DNA of 64,000 nucleotides from Candidatus Protochlamydia amoebophila UWE25 (GCF_000011565.2 NC_005861.2:2374913-2438912); one strand, 5' to 3'. Counted from the stretch's first letter, positions 37,424 to 47,401 are shown. Notes: generated by a model not told the origin, from the sequence alone. Numbers and translations are program-made.

Positions 37424-38023
37424 CTAGTCAATCTTGATCAAATATTCGTTTGCATCACAGGCAAAAGCAGAAAAAATTTTGAGATAAGGGGCTGGAATTT
37501 TTTTAGGTTTATAGATGGCAATTAAATCCATATTATCATTGGTTTTTTGGTAAGTTAGCGAAGCAATCAAATGATGGTAGATAGGATCTACAATTTTAAA
37601 TTGTTTATCTTTCGGATATAAAATTGCTATTGCTATAAGTTTTTTAGCTTCGTTATAAAAATTAAATTGGGCTGCTTCTTGAGTAAAAAACTTTCCTTCA
37701 ATAAAACCAATGAGGCGATTATCAATATCAAATAAGTCGATAGCTGTACCCCAACTAAAAAAAGTTCCTAGACTAATGAGTCGGCAAATCCCCTTTGCTT
37801 CATATAATCCAAAACGATTATATAAGTCATATTCAGTAGTTAAATGAAAAACACTTTTTACAACAGTTCCAACAGGCTGTTTCTGCCAAGTCATGTCAAA
37901 AATTGTGGAAAAAGTGTGCTCTTCTCTGGAAACTTGATAATAAGATTCGCTTTCTAGACTATATATAGATTTGTATAAGCCTAATATCAAGATAGTGAAT
38001 AGATAAATCCATTTATTTAACAT
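37424..38023 (-). CDS. Exported protein, LURP/tubby-like beta-barrel candidate
   Basis: The 199-residue product begins with a Sec-like signal (MLNKWIYLFTILILGLYKSIYS). The rest is beta-rich with repeated strand-turn patterns such as AIDLFDIDNRLIGFIEGKFF, FNFYNEAKKLIAIAIL and FKIVDPIYHHLIASLTY. This pattern resembles LURP-one/tubby C-terminal folds, but no diagnostic motif proves it. There are no charged catalytic clusters. It is separated by 50 bp from the small gene downstream. Function unknown. Confidence 0.6.
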   Translation of the reverse strand: MLNKWIYLFTILILGLYKSIYSLESESYYQVSREEHTFSTIFDMTWQKQPVGTVVKSVFHLTTEYDLYNRFGLYEAKGICRLISLGTFFSWGTAIDLFDIDNRLIGFIEGKFFTQEAAQFNFYNEAKKLIAIAILYPKDKQFKIVDPIYHHLIASLTYQKTNDNMDLIAIYKPKKIPAPYLKIFSAFACDANEYLIKID

Positions 38024-39197
38024 ATTATCTTTACAAAATAAAAATTATAATGATTTTTACTTTTGAGATTAACATTTTATATGAATAAAGAAAATTATTA
38101 AATTTATTTACAAATGGAGTATCAAATGAGAAAGGAATGCTAAGTTATAATATTTATTTTTGATGTTTAAGGACTTTATGTATAACAAAAGGCGCTAGTA
38201 TATTCAATAAAGGTTTTGTCTTTGAGTTAGTTAGCACAAAATAATTAATTATTAAAACAGATCGTTCAGAAGCACTTTATGATTGTTACAGGTAAAATTT
38301 TAGCTAATTTAGTGATAGGCGTAATTCTTTTTAGAAAGGAAAAAATTTCTCAGTTTGTTCAAAGTTAAGTAAAGAGATAAGAGTATTAAAAAAGCTTGAT
38401 ATGAAGAAGAAATTTCGCCAACTCGTTCGAATCCTATAAAATTGATAAAGTAGCATGCGCGTCAGCTAAAAAGCAGTAATATTTTTCATGCAAGAGCAAG
38501 AAATTTGGAAAATTCCATTGGCAAACTTCCCATGTAGTTGTTTTATCCTTAAAATAAATTTTGGATTATGAAATACCTGTTGTCTCACATGGTTACTAGA
38601 CTTGGTCCATTAGAAGCACTCATGCTAACTTTTAAAGTTTTTTGTAGCCTTGACCTAACATCCCCTTTTTTCCGATTAATTAATTTTTCAATTCCTTTTA
38701 ATTAGACTAAATAAGAGAAAAAGATATTTTTAATTCTTTTTTTTAATAGGTCAAGGATTTGGATGTTATTAGTTCATTTTGTGACAATTTCTGTAGCAAA
38801 TTGCTCTATTTAAAAGGAGTTAATTTCTTTATCAGGCAAAATCCCTAGATTTTAAAATTATTAGGTTGGCTACACATTATTGCTTTTTAGTCAGGTAATC
38901 ATTTGTCAAATAGCCTATCTTCTGCTTTGCCTAGTAAGGTTTAAAGTCATTCCATTTCAGGTTTTTGCAAGCTAAACGTCGCTATGCAATTGTAGGAGTT
39001 TTTATTATTGCCGCTTTATTAATTTTGATATTTTAACTCAATTGCTATTGGTTATCCTTTAATAGGATCAAATGAATTTGCGATTTTTAGTAGAAAACGG
39101 CGTTACTTATAAACTTAACTGTAGTAAATATTCACATTTAAAATTAAGTTCCTCAATTTAAAAAATAGAATAATAAATTTTGCAGACTGATTTTTAA
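38024..39197. other. 1.2-kb region without intact gene
   Basis: Stops are dense on both strands. One plus-strand patch near 38963-39036 reads RFLQAKRRYAIVGVFIIAAL, reminiscent of a TatC transmembrane segment, but nothing before or after supports it. No RNA gene was recognised. Probably decayed DNA. Confidence 0.4.
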
Positions 39198-39602
39198 TTA
39201 TTTAACTCTTATATAAATCAAATCATGTTTATCATGCTCATCTAAATAAAAGCGCCATTTTTCAGCAATCGCATTGAATTCTTCTAATAAGTTTTTTAGT
39301 TCTTCCAGATTAAGAATATTTGCATGCCCTAAATAATGGAGATAAATTTGATAGCGTTGTTCATCAATAAACAAATATGTGTATATAGAAGAAAGGTGGG
39401 AAAATGGGGATTTATGAGATAAACAATCCCTTACACTAGAAGGAATGTAATTGCCCCCATGATAAACAGAGGAAGATAAGGATAATTTAGAATCGTTGTC
39501 TAAAAAACGTATATTAATATCCGATCCTTCGACTGGGATCTGGATTCCACTTCCTTCGGCCAATTGATGCAATATTTTTTGAATATCTTTTTCAATTAAC
39601 AT
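39198..39602 (-). CDS. Small acidic protein, possible type III chaperone-like
   Basis: The 134-residue protein has no signal or membrane segment. Its size, mixed alpha-beta look and C-terminal acidic helix (LNLEELKNLLEEFNAIAEKWRFYLDEHD) resemble class I type III secretion chaperones, many of which are 120-150 aa and acidic. The resemblance is general and not proof. No partner effector is directly adjacent. The ATG is preceded by AGGTGGGAA. Identity remains open. Confidence 0.45.
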   Translation of the reverse strand: MLIEKDIQKILHQLAEGSGIQIPVEGSDINIRFLDNDSKLSLSSSVYHGGNYIPSSVRDCLSHKSPFSHLSSIYTYLFIDEQRYQIYLHYLGHANILNLEELKNLLEEFNAIAEKWRFYLDEHDKHDLIYIRVK

Positions 39603-39850
39603 TTCCCACCTAAGAGTTATTTATTTTCCTTCGGTCACTCCAATTTTAAACTACCTATATATTAAAAATATAAACTAAATTTACTGGTTAGCCAACAAAC
39701 GGTATAACTATATTATAAATTTAATTTTATTAATTAGTAATTAAATGTTTCAGTTTTTGAAAATTTAATGAAAAATAAATAAATGTAAACTCAATGCCAA
39801 AAAAATGACAAAATTTGGAATTAAAAATTTAAAAAATAATAACAGAAATT

Positions 39851-40183
39851 TTAGGAATCTTTACTAGAAGACGAGAAATAGCTTTTTGCAGCTTGAAGTA
39901 TTTGTTCATGCATTTTTTTCCAGGCTGCGTAAGACAATTCCGCTTCTTGCATAACTTTTTGAAGTTCAATTTCCTTAGTTTGGGCAAAAGAGGGTTGTTT
40001 AGTAAGAGTAGAGGAAAAATAAGCATAAATAGGGCTATAATTTTTAGATTTTTCTTCTTTTGAAGTGACACCAGGAAGTTGAATTTGGAGATTGCGATCA
40101 ATAAAAGGACGGGTTTGCCCTTCAATTTTATATGGAAAGAATTTTTCTCTGCAAAATTCTGAATATGCCATGATAACCTCCAA
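39851..40183 (-). CDS. Hypothetical protein, 105-110 aa
   Basis: The reading frame starts with MEVIMAYSEFCREKFFPYKI; the second Met (MAYSEF, 40171) is close to a GGAGG sequence (GGAGGTTATC) and is the more likely start. The protein is mixed, with a helical middle (QTKEIELQKVMQEAELSYAAW, one coiled stretch) and a Ser-rich end. I do not recognise it. It is isolated, 100 bp from ung. An overlapping frame of similar length in another phase is a shadow. Confidence 0.5.
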   Translation of the reverse strand: MEVIMAYSEFCREKFFPYKIEGQTRPFIDRNLQIQLPGVTSKEEKSKNYSPIYAYFSSTLTKQPSFAQTKEIELQKVMQEAELSYAAWKKMHEQILQAAKSYFSSSSKDS

Positions 40184-40285
40184 AGTACACTTTTTTTCTT
40201 TTTAGGTACTCAAGAGTTTCAAGGCAAGCTTATTTTTTCTTTTTTTAATTTTGTCGAATGGAAGTATAGGTATTTATTTTTCATT

Positions 40286-40996
40286 CTAATTATCAAGACT
40301 CCAATCAATAGGGCATTTGCCTTGCTGTTCGAGTAAAGCATTAATTTTAGAAAAATGACGACAACCGAAAAAACCATTGGCAGCTGAATAGGGAGAAGGA
40401 TGTGCAGCAGTGAGAATATAATGACGCTTAATATTGACAGATTCTTTTAAAAAACGACATTTATCTTGAGCGGATTTTCCCCATAGAACAAAAATAATAG
40501 GATCTTGGCGTTCGATAAGTTGAAGAATAGCTGCATCAGTAAATCGCTCCCATCCTCTGCCATGATGAGACAAGGGCTCACTTTTTTTAACGGTTAAAGT
40601 GGCATTGAGAAGTAAAACGCCTTGTTTAGCCCACTTTAACAAACAACCATGGGAAGGAATTGGTAAGAGAATGTCAGTTTGTAATTCTTTAAAAATATTT
40701 TGCAAAGAAGGGGGTGGCCTTATTCCCTTAGGGACACTAAAGCTAAGTCCATGGGCTTGCCCTGGGCCATGATAAGGATCTTGACCCATAATAACTACCT
40801 GTACTTTTTCATAAGGAGTATTATAAAATGCATTAAAAATTAAATCATGCGGAGGATAAATTGGGCTTGGAGAGGAGGTGTATTCATTTTCAATAAAGGT
40901 TGCTAAATTAAAAATATAAGGTTGCTCAAGCTCTTGTTTGAGAACTTTTTGCCAACTTGGTTCTAAAATAAAAGGAGTGTAGTTCTTATCTAACAT
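40286..40996 (-). CDS. ung: Uracil-DNA glycosylase
   Basis: Removes uracil from DNA in base excision repair. The 236-residue protein has the catalytic motif GQDPYHGPGQAHGLSFSV (Asp73), the NxTLTVKKSEPLSHHGRGWE region, VLWGKSAQ and the terminal AAHPSPYSAANGFFGC loop that penetrates DNA. Length matches family 1 UDG. Its start overlaps the stop of the pGP6-D-like gene by 1 bp, so it is the last gene of the thrS-parA-pGP6-ung unit. Confidence 0.97.
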   Translation of the reverse strand: MLDKNYTPFILEPSWQKVLKQELEQPYIFNLATFIENEYTSSPSPIYPPHDLIFNAFYNTPYEKVQVVIMGQDPYHGPGQAHGLSFSVPKGIRPPPSLQNIFKELQTDILLPIPSHGCLLKWAKQGVLLLNATLTVKKSEPLSHHGRGWERFTDAAILQLIERQDPIIFVLWGKSAQDKCRFLKESVNIKRHYILTAAHPSPYSAANGFFGCRHFSKINALLEQQGKCPIDWSLDN

Positions 40997-41733
40997 TAAT
41001 AACCTATAAGATTTTGCATCTGCTCAAGTAAGTGATGAATTTGTTTCTTTTGAGCAGAAGTAAAGTTAGGAGAATTCTTCTTAATTTGATTATAAAGGCG
41101 GTCCAGATTTTGAATGAAGCCTTTTCCAACTTTTTTTTGACGTTTATCTTGATTGTCCAAAGGAAAAGTTTGTCGAATTAAAGTTAAAACTTCGGCTTTT
41201 GTTTCCCCTTTGTAGTTTTCTACAATGATTTGTTTTTTCTCTAAGCTTCCAGAGCGGGTTGCCAATACATAAACAGCTTGGCGTGGCATCCATTCAATTT
41301 GAGGCCGAAGAGGTTTTGGCATAGACTCATAAAATTCATAATATTGCATGAGGTTGTAGGGTGTTTGACGGTTGCCGTAAGCAGCTATCAACCAAGCCGT
41401 AAATGCTCCATCACGATAACGGGTGAGTACTTGATGCGCTTTTTTAATTCTCTCTCCATGTAAAATAGCAGCTTGATTGTTGATAGCTTTGACTTCTGAA
41501 GTAAGAGAGATTAATGTTTGTAAATCATTATTAATATCGTCGCTTTCTGTGGCATAAGATTTTAATAACAACTCCAAACTTATTTTTTCTTTATCACTTA
41601 ATTCAGTCACACTAAAGATTCCTGAAAAGCTCGTTAAATTTCCTGTTGCAGATTGTTTGGCCATTTCTGCCATTTTCGAACTATGAGAAGATTTTTTTGC
41701 TCGTTCAGAGAGAATGGAATTGACATTGGCCAT
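40996..41733 (-). CDS. pGP6-D-like protein (chromosomal copy, CT583-type)
   Basis: Chlamydial plasmids and chromosomes carry related pGP6-D proteins of unknown mechanism. The 245-residue product matches that family in the middle: TLISLTSEVKAINNQAAILHGE, RIKKAHQVLTRYRDGAFTAWL, YGNRQTPYNLMQYYEF, MPRQAVYVLATRSG. The neighbours, a ParA ATPase (pGP5-D type) and thrS upstream, repeat the chromosomal CT581-CT582-CT583 order. Role: in plasmid biology the pair is linked to maintenance or gene regulation; on the chromosome it is not known. Confidence 0.85.
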   Translation of the reverse strand: MANVNSILSERAKKSSHSSKMAEMAKQSATGNLTSFSGIFSVTELSDKEKISLELLLKSYATESDDINNDLQTLISLTSEVKAINNQAAILHGERIKKAHQVLTRYRDGAFTAWLIAAYGNRQTPYNLMQYYEFYESMPKPLRPQIEWMPRQAVYVLATRSGSLEKKQIIVENYKGETKAEVLTLIRQTFPLDNQDKRQKKVGKGFIQNLDRLYNQIKKNSPNFTSAQKKQIHHLLEQMQNLIGY

Positions 41734-41798
41734 TATGACAACCTTATGATTAAATGATAAAAATTCTTATGTAAAGCCGATTTACATGAGAAAATAAT

Positions 41799-42551
41799 TT
41801 AAAGCCTTTTTAAAATTTCTTTCGTAACAGCTAGATAATCTTCAGCAGCTCGACCTTCAGGGTCGGTTTCAAAAACAGGTTTACCAAAAATAGATGCTTC
41901 TGAAACAGAGATATCTCGTCTAATTTTATTTTGTAGTATCTTTTTAGGAAAAGCGCGTTCTATTACTTCTAAAAAGGCCTGATTACTTTTTCCTCTTGCG
42001 TTCCAAAATGATAAAATTACCCCTAAAATGTTTAGAGGATGGCGTTGACTAATACTGTCCATAAATTGACTTAATCGTTCAAGGCCTTTGACACTATAAA
42101 ACTCTGGTGTAATGCAAACGAGTGTGTGTTGAGCAGCAATGAGAGCAGATTCGGTCAACCAGCAAAGTGAAGGTGGAGTATCAATAATAATGTAATCATA
42201 TTTAAGAGGAGCAATAAGGTCTCGCAATTTTTCGTGAGAATAACGATCAGAAGCTAGTTGCCCTGTTACTTCAACTCTTTCTAGCCATGTGTCAGCAGGA
42301 ATTAAGTCTAAATTTGGGAAAAGAGTTTTTCTAATGACTTCTGAAATTGTTTTATTACCTAGTAAAACTGGAGCTAAACTATCATTTTCATCAGGATCAA
42401 ATCCTAAGCCTGTCGATAAATTAGCTTGAGCATCAAAGTCAATAAGTAATACTTTTTTCTTATGAAACTTTGCCAAAGCAGCCCCTATGTGTAAAGCTGT
42501 CGATGTTTTGGCCGTTCCTCCTTTAAAACTGCTAATCGCAATTGTCTTCAT
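41799..42551 (-). CDS. ParA/MinD-type ATPase, pGP5-D-like (CT582-type)
   Basis: The 250-residue protein has the deviant Walker A KGGTAKTSTALHIG, a DFDAQANLSTGLG motif, IIIDTPPS and the C-terminal KIRRDISVSEASIFGKPVFE block. ParA-type proteins bind DNA and ATP and segregate plasmids or chromosomes; chlamydial pGP5-D is a member. It begins 3 bp after thrS and precedes the pGP6-D-like gene by 65 bp. Likely role: chromosome-linked partition or regulation; ParB is not in the window. Confidence 0.9.
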   Translation of the reverse strand: MKTIAISSFKGGTAKTSTALHIGAALAKFHKKKVLLIDFDAQANLSTGLGFDPDENDSLAPVLLGNKTISEVIRKTLFPNLDLIPADTWLERVEVTGQLASDRYSHEKLRDLIAPLKYDYIIIDTPPSLCWLTESALIAAQHTLVCITPEFYSVKGLERLSQFMDSISQRHPLNILGVILSFWNARGKSNQAFLEVIERAFPKKILQNKIRRDISVSEASIFGKPVFETDPEGRAAEDYLAVTKEILKRL

Positions 42552-42554
42552 TTT

Positions 42555-44486
42555 TTAATTCCTTTCTGCTGAAGCGTAAGGAGAATGGGATTGACGTTGT
42601 TGTTTTTCAATTTCTAACTTTTGTATAAATTCATCAATTTGAATTTCACCATGGACGACATTATCCCGAGTTCTTAAATTAGCCGTTTTGTGTTCAACTT
42701 CTTGGTCCCCGATCGTTAAAATATAGTTAAATTGAGCCAGTTGCGCATTACGAACTTTTTTGCTGACAGATTCTTGGGTGCTATCCACGTCAACATGAAA
42801 ACCTGCATTTTTAAAACGTTTAGCAAGTTCTCTTGCATAAGGTTCGTGGCGATCAGCGACCGTAATGAATCGGATTTGTGAAGGGCTTAACCAAAGAGGA
42901 AATTTACCTACATAATGTTCGATTAAAATACCAAAAAAACGTTCGATTGAGCCAAATATTGCGCGGTGAATCATAACAGGGCGCTGGCGAGTTCCATCCG
43001 AAAAAGTGTATTCGAGTTCAAATTTTTCAGGTAGAGCCATATCTAGCTGAATAGTTCCACATTGCCAACTACGATTGATTGCGTCACGAATATGAAAGTC
43101 AATTTTAGGTCCATAAAAGGCCCCATCTCCTTCATTAATGCGATATTCTTTTCCCATTTCATCTAGAGCGCCTTTTAGCCCTGCTGTCGCTACTTCCCAT
43201 TCATGATCAGTACCAATAGTGTTTTTTTCAGGACGAGTCGATAATTCTAAGCGATAAGAAAGACCAAATGTAGAATAGATTTCATCTGCAAGAGCCAGTA
43301 CTCCTAAAATTTCTTGTTGGATATCGGACGGTTTCATAAAAATGTGAGCATCATCTTGGTGAAAGCTACGTACTCTAAATAATCCTGATAAAGATCCTGA
43401 GGGTTCATAGCGATGAACATTTCCGATTTCAGCTATCCTTAAAGGTAGTTCACGATAACTATGCGTATGGCTTTTATAATAAAGCATACAACCTGGACAA
43501 TTCATTGGTTTAATGGCAAAATCACGATCTTCAATTTGTGAGATAAACATATTTTGACGATAATTACCCCAATGACCAGAAATTTCCCACAACTCTTTTG
43601 TCATCATTGTTGGTGTTTTGATCTCAATATAATCGTGGCGGCTGAGACATTCTCTAATGTAAGCAACCAATTGATTCCAAACAATTAAACCTTTAGGGTG
43701 GATAAAAGGCATTCCAGGAGCCTCTTCTTTTAAGGAAAATAAATCTAATTTCGCCCCTAATAATTTGTGATCACGTTTTTTAGCTTCTTCTAATTGATGT
43801 AAATAATCTTTTAAAAGTTTTCGATCCGGAAAAGAAATGGCGTAAATGCGCGTAAGCATTTCTTTATTAGAATCTCCTCTCCAATAAGCTCCAGCTGTTT
43901 TCATTAATTTTAGAGCTTTTATTTTTCCTAAATTAAAGAGATGGGGGCCTCGACAAAGATCATAAAACTCGCCTTGCCGATAACCTGTTAATGTGCTTTC
44001 GTCTTCAAAACTGTTAATCAATTCACACTTATAAGGATTATTCTGAAATTGTTTTAATGCATCGGATTTTGTTGAAATAACTTCTCGTTTGATTTGAAAA
44101 TTTTCAGAAATAATAGCCTGCATTTCTTTTTCAATTTTTTCAAAATCGGCATCAGAAATGGTCAAATTGGCAAAATCGTAGTAAAAACCATTTTCAATAG
44201 GGGGTCCAATAGTTGGCTGTGCATCTGGCCATAAACGTAAAATAGCTTGTGCGAGAACATGAGCAGAAGTGTGCCAAAAAATTTCTTTTCCTTCAGGATC
44301 GTTAAAACCCCATAAAATAACCTGATCCCCTTCTTGTAAAGGATAAGAAAGATCAACTGTTTTTCCATTGATAGAAGCTCCTAAAGCTTCATGTGGCCCT
44401 TTCAAATTCAATTTATCTGCTAGATCTTTAGCGGTGCTTCCAGAGGGCATTTCATAAGATGATTGATCTTTCAATTTAATAAACAT
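42555..44486 (-). CDS. thrS: Threonyl-tRNA synthetase
   Basis: Class II synthetase charging tRNA-Thr. The protein has an N-terminal TGS domain (LKDQSSYEMPSGSTAKDLA), the HTSAHVLAQAILRLWPDAQ editing-domain start, and the catalytic core with PMNCPGCMLYYKS (Zn ligands), YRELPLRIAEIGNVHRYE and RPVMIHRAIFGSIERF. A C-terminal anticodon domain ends the protein. A longer frame starts at a GTG at 44507, but the ATG at 44486 is the expected start (643 aa) with AAGGAAT upstream. First gene of the unit with parA-like, pGP6-D-like and ung. Confidence 0.97.
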   Translation of the reverse strand: MFIKLKDQSSYEMPSGSTAKDLADKLNLKGPHEALGASINGKTVDLSYPLQEGDQVILWGFNDPEGKEIFWHTSAHVLAQAILRLWPDAQPTIGPPIENGFYYDFANLTISDADFEKIEKEMQAIISENFQIKREVISTKSDALKQFQNNPYKCELINSFEDESTLTGYRQGEFYDLCRGPHLFNLGKIKALKLMKTAGAYWRGDSNKEMLTRIYAISFPDRKLLKDYLHQLEEAKKRDHKLLGAKLDLFSLKEEAPGMPFIHPKGLIVWNQLVAYIRECLSRHDYIEIKTPTMMTKELWEISGHWGNYRQNMFISQIEDRDFAIKPMNCPGCMLYYKSHTHSYRELPLRIAEIGNVHRYEPSGSLSGLFRVRSFHQDDAHIFMKPSDIQQEILGVLALADEIYSTFGLSYRLELSTRPEKNTIGTDHEWEVATAGLKGALDEMGKEYRINEGDGAFYGPKIDFHIRDAINRSWQCGTIQLDMALPEKFELEYTFSDGTRQRPVMIHRAIFGSIERFFGILIEHYVGKFPLWLSPSQIRFITVADRHEPYARELAKRFKNAGFHVDVDSTQESVSKKVRNAQLAQFNYILTIGDQEVEHKTANLRTRDNVVHGEIQIDEFIQKLEIEKQQRQSHSPYASAERN

Positions 44487-44713
44487 GGATTTGTTATTCC
44501 TTATCACTTTGATTTTACCAAATTTCAGAAATCAATTTTTAACTTTCTGATGACTTCTTATTTACAAGTTTATTTCGGTATTTCGTATAAAAAGGAGTTT
44601 ACATGAAGAAGGAAAAAAAATGAAGTTTGTAAACAACCATTGACATTACCCCTCCAAAAAATGTCCAACAGAAAGTAGAAAATCAGGCTATCTTCTAAAA
44701 AAAGGAAAACAAC

Positions 44714-44810
44714 ATGAAGAAAAGATTTACAGAAGAACAAATCATTGAAATCTTAAAAGAAGTTGACTCTTAAATACCCCTGGCAAAATTTTGTCGTAAA
44801 AGTGTCGTAA
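44714..44810 (+). pseudogene. IS3-family transposase OrfA, N-terminal remnant
   Basis: ATG at 44714 gives MKKRFTEEQIIEILKEVDS, then a stop, and in frame [13 protein letters not shown]. KRFTxEQIIxILKExxxG...LCRKHG is the helix-turn-helix start of IS3/IS911-type OrfA. It is cut off after about 30 codons and the rest is absent. A short AT-rich leader precedes it. Confidence 0.75.
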
Positions 44811-44825
44811 AAACAAAAATTCACT

Positions 44826-45415
44826 ATTTCTATTGCATCTACACTTACGGCCATTGGACGAACAAGAAGATTTTTAGAAGCACATCACACCACCCATATA
44901 AAGGGTACAAGGGTACACATTTAAGCCTTGACCAGTCCGAAAGACTTATAACCGGCGAAAAAATATCAGATGTTGACTTTGAGGATGTCAAAGAACTGCT
45001 AAATTATAGAAAAGCCTTCGATTTCGTCGCAGATTATGTCTTTTCACAAGGACTTATAACAGAAGGTCTAATTAGAGAGATTCATAGACGTCTTGTCGAA
45101 GACGTAAGAAGAAATAGCGCTCAGCCAGGGCAATATAGAGTCATTCAAAATTATGTTGCTAATTCTAAAACAAAAGAAATTATTTACACACCACCGGCAG
45201 CTTATGAAGTCCTCATGTTTATGGCCGAATTGGTGGACTGGCTACAAAATGAACAAACCATCCCTCCAGTACTTTTAGCAGGGATTGCACAGTTTCAACT
45301 CGTTCATATACACCCGTTTTTAGATGGAAATGGCCGAACACCTCGGATATTGTCTACGCTATGTCTCTATCGATCGGGTTACGACTTCAAGAAACTTTTT
45401 ACTATTAGTGAATAA
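44826..45415 (+). pseudogene. Fic-domain protein, frameshifted and truncated
   Basis: Frame one reads [27 protein letters not shown]; then an 8-bp tandem duplication (AAGGGTAC twice, near 44911) shifts the frame. In the next frame: [62 protein letters not shown], and the Fic motif [12 protein letters not shown]. It stops at ISE, and the next bases belong to a copy of the coiled-coil gene's 5' end. Fic enzymes transfer AMP or other groups to proteins. This one has probably lost its start and end. Confidence 0.85.
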
Positions 45416-45436
45416 TACGTCCGAAAAGGATGGTCT

Positions 45437-45600
45437 AGTTCTTCTTGCATACGATCAACAAGTGTTTGAAGGGAAGTGTTAACTTGCTTATTTTCAATAG
45501 ATTAAGAAGGTGAAATAGTATGCTCTATGGTATAAAAAGATATAATAAATGTTATACACAGGTTAAATTTTTTTTAACCTGTGTATTAGTCAAAAAAAGC
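45437..45600. repeat. Remnant of a coiled-coil gene start plus shared hairpin region
   Basis: 45437-45480 repeats 54288-54330 (GTTCTTCTTGCATACGATCAAC is common to both; that is the 5' end of the gene at 52930). After it, the hairpin TACACAGGTTAAA/TTTAACCTGTGTA at 45555-45585 corresponds to the one at 54408-54440. This marks the edge of a segmental copy of the 52.9-56.4 kb locus. Confidence 0.75.
45555..45585 (-). terminator. Terminator of the coiled-coil gene at 45608
   Basis: A perfect 13-bp stem with a 5-nt loop lies 23 bp after the stop of the minus-strand gene at 45608. The T-run is inside the loop, so the flanking tract is poor. Confidence 0.6.
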
Positions 45601-45607
45601 TATTTAA

Positions 45608-46825
45608 TTAGCTTCTATCACAATGCATCTTATATAACACAATGCATAACGAGGGCAAATAATCGATCGAATCTTTCCCAAAAACAAATCTTGCCATGTC
45701 CAGACATCTAGAAATATGATTCATTAGATCTAGTAAATTACTTTCTAAATTACGCCGTTCGTCCTCATTCAACTCAAGCACTGTTTTATAGTCTTTAACC
45801 CAATTTTGAAGTTCAAGTTCATTTAAAGCATTTAAATTTATTAGGCTAAGTTCCGTAGTAAACTTTTTAATTTCTTCTTTGGATTTAATTGTGAATTGAA
45901 TCCTGTCGCTCAATTTTTGTAATTCTTCTCGAAATATAAGTTTACTGTCATTTTTTCTTAATTTATTTCCAAGGTCTTGGTAAGCTGTTTTTTGTCTTGC
46001 TATTGTTTGCTGGGATTGATTTAGCTCATGTCGAGTTTGGTCTAATCTTTGTGCTATTTGAGCACATGCTACTTCTTTTTCAGCCAATCTTTGTTTTGCT
46101 TGATCGCGATCTTTTCTAATTAAAATACCTTCCTGAGTAAGATTTTCACATTTAAGCTTTTCATTAGCAATTATTCTTGTTTTTTCAGAAATCTCTGAAT
46201 TACTACTTCTTTCCAACTCAGAATAGCGACTTTGTGCTTCACTTAAATCTTTTTTGAGTTTTTCTATTTCTTCTTGCTGTGTTTTCTTTTGATTTTCAAG
46301 TTCAGTTTTTTCTTTGTGTAAATCTTCTAATGTCGTATTTAAACTCTTTCTTTCATTAACAAGTTCGGCATTTTCATTGATAAGTCTTGTATTTTTTTCA
46401 GAAAGTTCTTGTTTTTCTTTTTCATATTTTTCAAGCGTTTCTTGAATTTCTGCTATTTGCTTGACTTTTTCATTTAACGTTTCTTGAGTATTTTTCAAAT
46501 TTCTTTGAACTGTTTGAAATTCTTTTTGAAGCAGACTTATTTGCTGCTCTTGGTTAAGCATTGTCTCTTTAAATTTAACATTATCCTGATTAAGAACCGT
46601 GATTCTTTGAGTAAGATCAACATTATTTTTTTTAAGTTCAATATTATCTTGCTGTAGACTACGGACCTGGTCAGTAACTATTAAAATTTCCTTAGAAACG
46701 GTTTCGACTCTTTTTATTAATTCTTTATTTTTTGCTTCTGCTGCATGGGTACTAACTGCTACAGCTTCTTTAACTAAACTTCTTATTTCTTCTATTGAAA
46801 AAACATCAAAAGATTGGATTTCCAT
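45608..46825 (-). CDS. Long coiled-coil protein, paralogue of the one at 54461
   Basis: 405 residues, almost entirely heptad-rich. The central part AEIQETLEKYEKEKQELSEK and further NENAELVNERKSL matches the 54461 gene nearly word for word, while N- and C-termini differ. The last 80 residues (RNLESNLLDLMNHISRCLDM) are less coiled. There is no signal peptide or membrane helix. Coiled-coil proteins of this type are common type III substrates in chlamydiae, but this is inference. It lies next to dead Fic and IS remnants. It is intact. Confidence 0.7.
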   Translation of the reverse strand: MEIQSFDVFSIEEIRSLVKEAVAVSTHAAEAKNKELIKRVETVSKEILIVTDQVRSLQQDNIELKKNNVDLTQRITVLNQDNVKFKETMLNQEQQISLLQKEFQTVQRNLKNTQETLNEKVKQIAEIQETLEKYEKEKQELSEKNTRLINENAELVNERKSLNTTLEDLHKEKTELENQKKTQQEEIEKLKKDLSEAQSRYSELERSSNSEISEKTRIIANEKLKCENLTQEGILIRKDRDQAKQRLAEKEVACAQIAQRLDQTRHELNQSQQTIARQKTAYQDLGNKLRKNDSKLIFREELQKLSDRIQFTIKSKEEIKKFTTELSLINLNALNELELQNWVKDYKTVLELNEDERRNLESNLLDLMNHISRCLDMARFVFGKDSIDYLPSLCIVLYKMHCDRS

Positions 46826-47401
46826 AATATCACCTCTTGAAAATGTTTGAATTCAAATTAAAAAATTTATATTTTATAAATATCTTACTATTTTTATGTT
46901 AAAAGGTATTGATATAATCCATATAAAATATTTTTAACCTTTTTAATCAACTAATTTTGTTCTTTAAATTATTCATCTATCTATGTTCATATATTTAAGT
47001 AACTTATTTTCTAATCTTTAATTCAATAATTTATTTTTATATTTTCGACACTGAAATAAGGCTAAATCAATAAGGATATTGCTTTTCATATCGATAAAAT
47101 TTAAATGGTTATTATATTATTAAGTGATATAAGAGATTTTTTATTTATTAAATAAAAAGAGAAATAAGAAGCATTTATCGATCAACAGATTTATTCCGCA
47201 AAGAATCAATAAATGACTAGACGTATGTCACTTTTAAAGTAGGTTTGCTAGCAAATGGCTGTAGCTAAGCTGGCTTTTTTAGCAGCTGTAATAGTATTAT
47301 TTATTGTTATGAGCTGAAGTTCGAAAGGGCTATTAAGAAGTAATTGGAAAGAATTAAAATCTTTATTCTTGATGAATAAATATAATAAAAGCTGTCTAAG
47401 T
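46826..47401. other. AT-rich spacer, partly copied from 56.3 kb
   Basis: No gene is supported. About 47185-47290 resembles 56310-56400 (shared GACGTATGTCA and GCTGTAGCTAA stretches), the upstream area of the paralogous coiled-coil gene. Confidence 0.5.

Noticed and set aside
38963..39036. Possible TatC segment (FLQAKRRYAIVGVFIIAAL)
   Set aside because: Only about 25 codons and no other TatC piece on either side; could be chance.
39829..40125. 98-codon frame overlapping the 110-codon gene
   Set aside because: Same DNA in another phase; the 110-codon frame has the GGAGG site and better composition.
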